64,000 nucleotides of DNA. Source: an uncultured Methanosarcinales archaeon (lineage in GTDB: Archaea > Halobacteriota > Methanosarcinia > Methanotrichales > Methanotrichaceae). Numbering within the stretch: the stretch's first letter is position 1; each line of letters starts with the position of its first letter. Location: the NCBI GenBank assembly GCA_903871465.1, contig CAIQHB010000056.1:78246-142245 (forward strand). The letters are read 5' to 3'. Below the pieces are notes generated by a model. It searched no databases and had not been told where the DNA came from. It was given only the letters and a program-made list of their open reading frames with translations. Below are positions 10,321 through 18,787 of this stretch, piece after piece. Position numbers and translations under genes: made by a program.

Positions 10321-10752
10321 TTATTCCCTCGGAATCGTTAAGACAGGAATACCGGAGTTGCGAACCACTTTTTCGGCCACGCTCCCCAGAAGGAACTTAT
10401 CAAGACCGGTGCGTCCCACAGCGCCGATGATGATTACGCTCATGCCTGCCTTTTTCGCATAGCTTATGATCTCGCTGCTGGGATGGCCCTCCACAACAGC
10501 ACTCTCGAAGGAGACGCCCACTTCCTTGGCCAGCTTCTCCACCTCTTTCACGGCTTCCTTTCCTTCTTTGAGGAGGAGCTCACGGATGCTGAATAGAAGC
10601 ATGTCATCCGGCAGATGAGCAGTTCGTTCCGTGTCTGCCACATAGAGGGCAGTTACCTTTCCACCTGATATCTTGCCCAGCTCCAGGGCCACCTTGGCAG
10701 CCCTCAATCCGTGCTCGGATCCGTCGGTTGCAACCAGAATCTTCTCAAACAT
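10321..10752 (-). CDS. Universal stress protein (UspA family)
   Basis: KILVATDGSEHG N-terminus; IIIGAVGRTGLDKFLLGSVAEKVVRNSGIPVLTI. Confidence 0.92.
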   Translation of the reverse strand: MFEKILVATDGSEHGLRAAKVALELGKISGGKVTALYVADTERTAHLPDDMLLFSIRELLLKEGKEAVKEVEKLAKEVGVSFESAVVEGHPSSEIISYAKKAGMSVIIIGAVGRTGLDKFLLGSVAEKVVRNSGIPVLTIPRE

Positions 10753-10761
10753 GATTTACCT

Positions 10762-11817
10762 CTAAAATATAGCTAATATGTCAGATGGCCCGGCTCTGCG
10801 CACAATGCTGGCCAACGGATCCCTTGATCCCCACAGGTTGTCCGAGTTCCTGTTTATGACCATCACTCTTGCCTCTTTTCCTTCCCGGATGGACCCAAGC
10901 CTCTGATCAAGTCCAATTATCTTGGCGCTATTTAGCGTGCACATCTTAAATACCTGTCTATCGTCATGCAGCAGGGCCTTAACCAGGAGATGCATCTCCT
11001 CGAATATATCCGGCGAGTTGAGCATGACGTTGTCTGTTCCAATTCCGAGCATTATGCCCTGCTCAACCATCTTTTTCACATTGGGCAGACCCACTCCGGT
11101 TACCAGATTGGATCTGGGACAGACCACGACCGGGATGTTGGCTCGGGCCACAGATCTCAAGTCCGACTCGTCTGCCCGGTTCATATGCACCAGGAAGTCG
11201 GGCTCCAGGGTGATGGAGTCGCATATATCATCACGAGCGGCCTCTCCGGCATGGATGGCCAGAGCCTGGCGGGCTTTGCGAGCCGAGGCCGTCACTGTCT
11301 TCAGGTAATCAAGATCGTGATCTCTGGTGCTGCTTATTCCCAGGCCCCAGCAGCTTTCCGGAGTATTCAATTCACCCTCACAGGGCCGGCCAAAGATGCG
11401 CATGAGAAGCGGCAAATCACGGGCAGCCTCCGTAAGCCTCAACAAGCCTTCCTCACCACCTTCTCGAAAGTCGGCAAAGGCACAGGTGCCTGTATTTACC
11501 ATCTCCATCAGGCTTCGCCTCATGCCCTCGATGATGAGCTCTCGAGGCGTTTCAGCCAGCAGACGTGCTTTTAATCCGTTTGGGCCCACAAGGTCGGAGA
11601 GCGGCAGGAAGGGCGGATCCTTGAAGGCAGAGTCGCCCACATGAACATGAGCATTGACGAAACGAGGGCAGACTATGCCCTCAAAATCAGCATCTATATG
11701 CCCCGTGCCAAACTCCTTTATGAATCCGTCCTGAAGGCTTACGTAGCCATCCAGGGACTGGAAATCATCCCCGTAGATTATGGTTCCCTGGAGCAGGATC
11801 TCACGCGATTGAGGCAT
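10762..11817 (-). CDS. Amidohydrolase family protein
   Basis: VNAHVHVGDS, LAIHAGEA, VVCPRSN, GIGTDNVMLNSPDIFEEM; metal-dependent hydrolase motifs. Confidence 0.8.
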   Translation of the reverse strand: MPQSREILLQGTIIYGDDFQSLDGYVSLQDGFIKEFGTGHIDADFEGIVCPRFVNAHVHVGDSAFKDPPFLPLSDLVGPNGLKARLLAETPRELIIEGMRRSLMEMVNTGTCAFADFREGGEEGLLRLTEAARDLPLLMRIFGRPCEGELNTPESCWGLGISSTRDHDLDYLKTVTASARKARQALAIHAGEAARDDICDSITLEPDFLVHMNRADESDLRSVARANIPVVVCPRSNLVTGVGLPNVKKMVEQGIMLGIGTDNVMLNSPDIFEEMHLLVKALLHDDRQVFKMCTLNSAKIIGLDQRLGSIREGKEARVMVINRNSDNLWGSRDPLASIVRRAGPSDILAIF

Positions 11818-11881
11818 CTCTCCATCTAGGGCAGGTAAGCTATTTAGCTTCTCTTGGGCATATTATTGGCGGTGCAGACTA

Positions 11882-12547
11882 TTGGCCAGGCCCTTCATAT
11901 TCATCAACAGCGCCATGAGCGCGGACGGCAAGATCAGCTCAGTGAATCGTAAGCAGGTACGGATCTCCGGTCAGGCGGACTTGGCCAGAGTTGACGCGCT
12001 TCGCGCTGGATCCGACGCTATCATGGTGGGAATTGGAACCGTGCTGGCAGACGATCCCGGCTTGAGGGTGAAGTCGAAAAACTTTCGCGAGGAGAGACAG
12101 GCGTTGGGATTGCCGGAAAACCCGCTGCGCATTGTGGCTGACAGCCGGGCTCGCACCCCGCCTGATGCAAAGATCTTGGGTCCAGGGTGCCTGATCGCCG
12201 TCTCCCGTTCTGCGCCAGAGGATAGACTGGAAAGTCTCTCGTCGAAGTGTGAGATCATAAAATGCGGCGTCGAGAGCGTGGATGCGGCGGAGTTGATGGC
12301 TCTGCTTTATGATCGCGGCATAAAGCGTCTGATGGTGGAAGGCGGAGCACGGCTCAACTGGTCGCTCATCGAGCAGGGGCTGGTGGATGAGCTTTATGTC
12401 TACATCGGAGGGATGATCATCGGTGGAGAGAATGCACCCACCCTCGTGGATGGCCAGGGATTTCGAGAGTCTTTTCCCCGCCTGAGGTTGGACTCAGTGG
12501 AGCGGCTGGACGAGGGCGTGCTTCTCAAGTGGAGCCTGGCTCTGTGA
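11882..12547 (+). CDS. 2,5-diamino-6-(ribosylamino)-4(3H)-pyrimidinone 5'-phosphate reductase
   Basis: INSAMSADGKISSVNR, DAIMVGIGTVLADDPGLRVKS, RLMVEGGARLNWSLIEQGLVDELYVYIGGMIIGG. Confidence 0.88.
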   Translation: MARPFIFINSAMSADGKISSVNRKQVRISGQADLARVDALRAGSDAIMVGIGTVLADDPGLRVKSKNFREERQALGLPENPLRIVADSRARTPPDAKILGPGCLIAVSRSAPEDRLESLSSKCEIIKCGVESVDAAELMALLYDRGIKRLMVEGGARLNWSLIEQGLVDELYVYIGGMIIGGENAPTLVDGQGFRESFPRLRLDSVERLDEGVLLKWSLAL

Positions 12548-13013
12548 CACTATTCATCTGTGGTTGAAAACATCGCGAGCTCGCCGGCTCTCAGCGGTTA
12601 CGGACGTTCACCACAGAGGAGATGCTGAATTTTCTGGCCAAAAAATCGATCCGATCACGACAAACGATTCTTACGCGGCCTGGAGAGAAGGCCAGTATGA
12701 CGATTTGGTTTTAAGCATAAGCCTGGCTGACTGACGGGAAAAAGTGCCCCGAAACGACCACGCTTAACCTCCACAAGACTCCGATTCATCATCGGCCTCC
12801 CACGGTGGACGGCGACGGCTTTAGATGCGGTTATTATGGGTGAAAACTTCATTATCCTTTGACGGCGATTAAGTACGGGTAAAAATAGCCACGCTTCACA
12901 AAGCGTATCTGTAGATATCATATCATCCACCCTTGTATCTTCCAATCATGCAGGAATTTTGCAAAGTTTTTAGTTAGATCCTTCGATGCTGAACAAAGTA
13001 AGGAGGGAATCGA

Positions 13014-13793
13014 ACGAAAAGACTACTGATTTTAGCGGTATTGGCGGTTACGCTAATTGGCATGGCAAGCGCAGCCAACTACATGTACGAAAAGGCGTCC
13101 GTCAAGGGTGTCGGCTACAAGAACGTAGAAATGATCGTTTCCACTCAGTATGGTTTTATGGGCCAGAAGCTGGTAGAAAAGGAATCTGGTTCCGGTAATG
13201 TCATCACCGAGAAGAGCGAGCTTGAGGCCGAGAGGCAACTGGTGAGAGATGGAATGCCAATCGGCGGAATAGGTGAATTCGGTAATGAATTGCTGTCGAC
13301 TTGTGCCTTCCCAACCGGTCGAACCTGCATCATGGATTACATCAACTTCACTAAAGAAGCTGAGTTCGAGTACATGCCCGTGTCTTACCAGACCGGTACC
13401 TATGACCAGAAGTGGGTAGAAAAATTGTGCGTACAGAACTACAGGATCGGCGCTGTGCTGACCGAGATGTACACCCATGCCGAGCATCTCCAAAAGACAA
13501 CCGAAGTTAAAACCAGGGGCTATGGCATCACTAGAGATTTCGGTCCAGGTGGATGCCCAGCTTGCTGTACCGGTGTTCTAGAGGCAAACCTGAACAGCAA
13601 CGTCATCGGCGTCGCCCACATCGGATGGATCTCCCGTGATCCCAAGGCAGACGATCAGCTCAAAGGTCGCCATGCTGAGTATGGCAGATCTGTCGAGGAC
13701 CTCACTGGTGTCTTCTCCATCGAGAAATTCATTCAGCTCTGGGGTAACTCCACATGCGGTGCCATCAGCGTGGATTGGCTGCCTTGCGTGTAA
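13014..13793 (+). CDS. Sheath/surface-like secreted protein, paralog A, predicted ACG start
   Basis: From ACG at 13014: (M)KRLLILAVLAVTLIGMASAANYMYEKASVKGVGYKNVEMIVSTQ; GGAGG 7 nt upstream; in-frame TAA at 12999 and no ATG/GTG/TTG before 13041. Confidence 0.75.
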   Translation, partial: TKRLLILAVLAVTLIGMASAANYMYEKASVKGVGYKNVEMIVSTQYGFMGQKLVEKESGSGNVITEKSELEAERQLVRDGMPIGGIGEFGNELLSTCAFPTGRTCIMDYINFTKEAEFEYMPVSYQTGTYDQKWVEKLCVQNYRIGAVLTEMYTHAEHLQKTTEVKTRGYGITRDFGPGGCPACCTGVLEANLNSNVIGVAHIGWISRDPKADDQLKGRHAEYGRSVEDLTGVFSIEKFIQLWGNSTCGAISVDWLPCV

Positions 13794-13887
13794 TCGTGGT
13801 TAGGCCCATCTCCTTTTTTAAGCTTGTAGTACATATAACCTGCACGAATCCGTTCCTCTTTTTAGCATTCTCTTAACTGGCCCTATT

Positions 13888-14043
13888 TTCGCTTCTGGCA
13901 AAATTCCCTATTCCATAGACTATGGAATTAATTATCGACAATTGCAAGCTATCGAAAAAGCAGCATCAACTAGAATCAAATTGTGGCCCACAATCCAGAG
14001 CGCAACATCCCGACATTACGAGGACGAAAGCATGTTTATAAAA
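13888..14043. repeat. Intergenic structured repeat, copy A
   Basis: About 156 bp aligning with 16139-16294; contains ATTCCATAGaCTATGGAAT (13910-13928) and ATTGTGGcCCACAAT (13980-13994). Confidence 0.75.
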
Positions 14044-14289
14044 TTGTGCCGACCGCATATAGCTCCCTTGAATGTTGTGCAAGATCAGTGCGTGTAACAT
14101 GCAGATAGAGACGCCAATATAATCGCCGGCCAGATCGGATCTTCTGGATCAGGCAAGGGCAGATCTGATGCATGGCAGATCAAGACCGTTGCCAGCGGAC
14201 AGGTACAAGGCTAAGTCCGAGCATTACCAATTGCTTAAGTCTTCAATGCAAAATAGATATAGTAGTCGATATAAGTCATTCTGATCTCC

Positions 14290-15507
14290 ATGTCTCCTTG
14301 GGCACTCTGGCTCTGCATAGTTCTCTATATTGGATCAGGAGCAGCAGAAGATGTGCCTTTCATCTTTGACACTAATGTCTCTGGTGTATCTAGCTATACC
14401 GCTGCTCAATTTGAGCAGGCTCATGCCTCATCAACAGACCTCATAGGTGTGCCTATCGTAATACAACCTGCGGATAACGAGACCTTAGATTTTCCCGTTA
14501 CTGGCGGAGGCAACACACCCGAAGGTACTACAGAAAAGAAAGTAGACGACCTCAAGATCGAATTCGATGCACGTGTGGAGCCTGAAAACCCGCGAGTAAA
14601 TGATGAAGCAGTCGTGCTTGCGCTCAAATACCCTGGCGATCTCACCATCGATCAGATAGCCTCAATTTACAGTTACCTAAAAAATGGTGATGGTTCCAAG
14701 AAAGGTTGGGGCTATGTGCGGGATCCAAGAGGCATTGATTACATAAGATACGCCAATGCCTCATTAAAACTGGGTGACCGGGCCAATTGCGTGGGTGGAG
14801 GTGACTGTGACGATTTTGCCATCCTCATGGCTGCGCTGGTGGAATCCATAGGTGGGACCACCAGAATTATTCTGGCTCGCAATAATACTACAGGCGGCCA
14901 TGCTTATACTGAAGTCTATCTTGGGAATCTTGATGCGAGCAGCCGGATCGAAGATATCATCAACAGGCTAAAAGAAAAGTTTGATACGGATAAGATCTAT
15001 ACTCATATCGATACAGATACCAAAGATGTATGGCTCAATCTCGACTGGGGTCCAGACGAAAAAGGGAACACACATCCGGGCGGTCCTTTTTACCAGGGAG
15101 ACCGGCACATAGTTCTCTGCATTAGGGATCACTATAAGAAGGCCGCATTAAGCCCTAGTGAGGCATCTTTGAAAGACGACAAGTTTGAGGATATATCAGA
15201 ACCGACTGCAGATAAATTCTCAACAGATACGGGGATAACAAACTCAAAAAACGATGGACAGAATGATCCAGCTATCGCTTTTTGCATCAAACGTGGTAAT
15301 ATATACGAAAACGGCATATGCACATTACCGGGTGGGTCATCATGTGACGTATTGGATTTCTATAGAGGAGACTGCATTTTAGCAGGTAAACGAGGTGTAG
15401 GCTCAACTGTATCAAGAACTGGAAGCACAGCCGTTGGGAGTGGTGGAAGCTACAGTTCGAGTAGCTCAGGCTCTTCATCGATGAGCATCTCTACGAACTA
15501 TGACTAG
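14290..15507 (+). CDS. Secreted transglutaminase-like protein with DUF333-like Cys segment and Ser-rich tail
   Basis: GDCDDFAILMAALVESIGGTTRIILARNNTTGGHAYTEVYLG; VWLNLDW; DPAIAFCIKRGNIYENGICTLPGGSSCDVLDFYRGDC; signal-like N-terminus. Confidence 0.75.
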   Translation: MSPWALWLCIVLYIGSGAAEDVPFIFDTNVSGVSSYTAAQFEQAHASSTDLIGVPIVIQPADNETLDFPVTGGGNTPEGTTEKKVDDLKIEFDARVEPENPRVNDEAVVLALKYPGDLTIDQIASIYSYLKNGDGSKKGWGYVRDPRGIDYIRYANASLKLGDRANCVGGGDCDDFAILMAALVESIGGTTRIILARNNTTGGHAYTEVYLGNLDASSRIEDIINRLKEKFDTDKIYTHIDTDTKDVWLNLDWGPDEKGNTHPGGPFYQGDRHIVLCIRDHYKKAALSPSEASLKDDKFEDISEPTADKFSTDTGITNSKNDGQNDPAIAFCIKRGNIYENGICTLPGGSSCDVLDFYRGDCILAGKRGVGSTVSRTGSTAVGSGGSYSSSSSGSSSMSISTNYD

Positions 15508-15572
15508 CCAGAAATCGCTTAGCCAATTTTAATTATAATATTAATAAAAAAATAGATTTTAGAATCCAGCCC

Positions 15573-15653
15573 CTAAAACACATCGATGGTTAGGTAGTTG
15601 CTGGGCTTATCGAATATTGTGGACAAAGTCACGTGTCTACCTGGTGTGTCTGC
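15573..15653 (-). pseudogene. Remnant of YPDG-domain secreted protein C-terminus
   Basis: Reverse strand reads ADTPGRHVTLSTIFDKPSNYLTIDVF*, matching the C-terminus of the 26870-27610 product. Confidence 0.75.
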
Positions 15654-15789
15654 ATTTTACAAATTAAGCCATAATTCGCCTGAAATTGCCATCGCTATTT
15701 GCCTAATCCTCAATCGTCATATGCTAATAAGTCTAGCTTAGGCTGTGAACTGCGAGCCAGTTCAGATAAGACGAATGAGGTGTAATTGA

Positions 15790-16107
15790 ATGAAGAAATT
15801 AGCAATCGTGTCAATAGTTCTGTTGCTTGCAGGAATCGGATTGGCTTTTGGAGAAGCAGGACACTGTGCAGGAAACTGCAACTGCCCTAGCGGTACAGCG
15901 TGTTCTCAATCGGTATGCGGGGCAAGCTGTGGAGGTTCGTGCACCCAAGATGCCTCTGTGACATCCTCATGTGGAACTCATTGCCCCGTAGGGAGATGCG
16001 GAGGCGCGAGTGGCTGCCAGGCTTGCTGCGGAGCTAACTGTGCGGCCTGTTGTGGCACAGCGGCTAATCAAGAAGCCCTGAGTACATATAACTCGCAAAA
16101 ATCTTAA
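15790..16107 (+). CDS. Small secreted Cys-rich protein (16 Cys)
   Basis: MKKLAIVSIVLLLAGIGLAFG signal peptide; body has 16 Cys, including CQACCGANCAACCG. Confidence 0.8.
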   Translation: MKKLAIVSIVLLLAGIGLAFGEAGHCAGNCNCPSGTACSQSVCGASCGGSCTQDASVTSSCGTHCPVGRCGGASGCQACCGANCAACCGTAANQEALSTYNSQKS

Positions 16108-16138
16108 ACTCTTTTTCATTCTAGTCTCAATTGGTCTA

Positions 16139-16294
16139 AAATCGCTTCTGCCTACCTGAACATTCCAGACACTATGGAATGATTTGTCGACAATTGCGGG
16201 CTATCGAAAAAGCAGCATCCGCTAGAATCAATTGAGGCCCACAATCCATCGCGCAACATCAGGACCTAACGAGGTCGAAAGCATATTAATAAAA
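16139..16294. repeat. Intergenic structured repeat, copy B
   Basis: Aligns with 13888-14043; shared TCGACAATTGC, CTATCGAAAAAGCAGCATC, GGCCCACAATCC, CGAAAGCAT. Confidence 0.75.
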
Positions 16295-16401
16295 ATATGA
16301 TGGGCACTGATTCTGTCCGGGATGAGGACTATATTTAAGTGCGTGCAACTATTGAAGACTGTCTGAGTTGACAAAAAAAAAGAGATGGGATTTATCTACG
16401 A

Positions 16402-17367
16402 TTACACGCAGGGCAGCCAGTCAACGCTGATGGCACCGCATGTGGAGTTGCCCCAAAGCTGTATGAACTTCTCGATGGAGAAGACACCAGTTAGGTCTTC
16501 AACGCTACGGCCGTACTCAGCATGGCGGCCCTTAAGCTGTGGATCAGCACTGGGATCGCGGGAGATCCATCCGATATGGGCAACGCCGATGACGTTGCTG
16601 TTCAGGTTAGCCTCCAGAACACCGGTGCAGCAGGCTGGGCAGCCAATAGTACCATCTCCGTTTTGTCCACCAACCACGGATGATTGAATACCATAGCCTC
16701 TGGTCTTGACCTCGGTGGTCTTCTGCAGGTGCTCAGCGTGGGTGTACATCTCAGTCAGCACAGCGCCGATTCTGTAGTTCTGCACGCACAGCTTCTCAAC
16801 CCACTTCTGGTCGTAGGTGCCGGTCTGGTAAGAGACAGGCATGTACTCGAACTCAGCTTCCTTGGTGAAGTTGATGTAGTCCATGGGGCATGCAGTGCCC
16901 GTTGGCCAATTGCAAGTCGGATCATAGCGTGCTGCGATTACGTCCAAATTTCCTTCCTGATTCTCTAAAATATTGGCCCACTTCTTATCGTTAACCCCAA
17001 GGGCCTCTTGATAGATTGAGTCACCCTTATAAAAGGTACCGATCAGGTTGCCATGGTCTCTGATCTTTACCGGATCTTCTGAAGTAACCACATAATGCAC
17101 TGGATCCAAAACAGCACCAAGTGTGGTGTAGTCCCTGTTGAGCTGCCTTTCGGCCTCTAGCTCAGTCTTCTCGGTGATGACGTTGCCGGACCCGGACTCC
17201 TTCTCTACCAGCTTCTGGCCGCTAAAGCCAGTCTGGGTGGAAATGATCATCTCTACATTTTTGTAGCCGACACCCTTGACGGATGCCTTTTCGTACATAT
17301 AGTTGGCAGCTCCCGCCGTGCCAATTAGCGCAATAGCTAGTACCGCCAAAATTAGTAGTCTCTTCGT
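16402..17367 (-). CDS. Sheath/surface-like secreted protein, paralog B, predicted ACG start
   Basis: From ACG at 17367: (M)KRLLILAVLAIALIGTAGAANYMYEKASVKGVGYKNVEM; GGAGG 9 nt upstream; in-frame TAG two codons before the ACG. Confidence 0.75.
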   Translation of the reverse strand, partial: TKRLLILAVLAIALIGTAGAANYMYEKASVKGVGYKNVEMIISTQTGFSGQKLVEKESGSGNVITEKTELEAERQLNRDYTTLGAVLDPVHYVVTSEDPVKIRDHGNLIGTFYKGDSIYQEALGVNDKKWANILENQEGNLDVIAARYDPTCNWPTGTACPMDYINFTKEAEFEYMPVSYQTGTYDQKWVEKLCVQNYRIGAVLTEMYTHAEHLQKTTEVKTRGYGIQSSVVGGQNGDGTIGCPACCTGVLEANLNSNVIGVAHIGWISRDPSADPQLKGRHAEYGRSVEDLTGVFSIEKFIQLWGNSTCGAISVDWLPCV

Positions 17368-17785
17368 TTTCTATTCCCTCCTAGCTTAGGATAGCAATCG
17401 GGTTATATACATTCATATTTGAATGTAATGGATAATAATCTCGAATTGAAGCATGTACTGTACTTGGCTAGATTACTGGTAATTGCCAGTTTATACAATC
17501 CTGTACACGCCTTATAGATGCGGATTCCAAATATGCGATTACGTGCGGGGGCTCAATCTCCCCATATGTTGCGCTCCATGTTCCGCATCGTCGAAATCGA
17601 TAGCACTAAGATCAATTGATCGATATCAGCAACCACACAGTTTTGCTCGATCTTTATCTTATAGTGGCTGGAATAGGGACTTCGACAGAATAGGATTTAG
17701 GGCCACTTGGATGGGTTGCATAGGGCGCTATGTATAACTTGCAGGTTTTGGCCTGAGCCCTCAAAGAAGTTCTGTGGCCGTTTTC

Positions 17786-18595
17786 CTAATCCACCGAACA
17801 TGGTCTCATCCCCCTCTCCATCTCTCTCGCCACATTCGCCCCTGCCATCCTGCTCTGCACCGTGGCCGCCAGCCCCCTGGCCGCTCGCGCCCGGGAGTAC
17901 TCATCCAGCTGCCACTCCAGCCCCTCGTAGCCCACTTCCATGAGAATGAGGCCTTCGGCTGGGGCCGTCGGAGCACCGCAGTTCAGCTCCGGCCGCAGGA
18001 GCTCCACGAACCAGCTCACGTCCTTCTGGCCAGCCCCCACCTTCTCCAGAGCGCCCACGATCTTGCGCACCATATTCCAGAGAAAGCCGTCCGCCCGAAT
18101 GTCGAAGATGACGAGGCCATTCTGCTCATAGATCGCGAGCTTCTGCACCGTCTTTATGGTGCCGACTTTTGCGGAGGAGAAGTTCCGAAAATCGTGCTCG
18201 CCTAAAAGCAGCTCTGCTGCCGCGTGCATCTTCTCCATATCCAGTCCTGGATGCCAGAGGAGGTAGCGGTACTCCCGCCATAGGGCATTCCAGCGGGCGG
18301 AGAAGCCTATGGGCGCCCGTGCCCAGGCCCAGGTCCAGATATCACGGGGCAGCCGCCCGTTGACGCACCTGGGCCGGGTCAATTTCTCTTTGTCCTCATC
18401 TATCCAAAAGTCGATGACCTGGCCCAGCGCCGAGACGCCCCTGTCTGTTCGTCCGGCATAGCAGAAGTCGCCGTGGATGACGCCAATCTGTGCCAGCGCT
18501 TTTTTTACTTCTGAGTCCACGGTAACCAGATCCGGCTGGCGCTGGAAGCCGTAGTAGTTATCGCCCAGGTAGGCGAGCTTGAGTGCGATTTTCAT
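17786..18595 (-). CDS. truA: tRNA pseudouridine synthase A
   Basis: LAYLGDNYYGFQRQP, CYAGRTDRGVSALGQV, EYRYLLW, FLWNMVRKIVGAL. Confidence 0.9.
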   Translation of the reverse strand: MKIALKLAYLGDNYYGFQRQPDLVTVDSEVKKALAQIGVIHGDFCYAGRTDRGVSALGQVIDFWIDEDKEKLTRPRCVNGRLPRDIWTWAWARAPIGFSARWNALWREYRYLLWHPGLDMEKMHAAAELLLGEHDFRNFSSAKVGTIKTVQKLAIYEQNGLVIFDIRADGFLWNMVRKIVGALEKVGAGQKDVSWFVELLRPELNCGAPTAPAEGLILMEVGYEGLEWQLDEYSRARAARGLAATVQSRMAGANVAREMERGMRPCSVD

Positions 18596-18636
18596 CTCTA
18601 TCGAAATCCAAAAACGTTCTGGTCAGCCGTCTTCGT

Positions 18637-18760
18637 GCATCCTTTGTGCTCTTTGTGAGCTTTGTGTTTGGTCTAGTTGGTCTCTTTGTTGAAACCAAAT
18701 GCTGTTATTTCTCTACCACAAAGAGCACAAAGCTCACCCGGGAACGCACAAAGCGCTCCT
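18637..18760. repeat. Imperfect inverted repeat (CTTTGTGCTCTTTGTG / CACAAAGAGCACAAAG)
   Basis: 16-nt perfectly complementary arms read directly, in an intergenic region. Confidence 0.75.
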
Positions 18761-18787
18761 TTCAGAGTTGGGGCATCCTGCCCGGCT

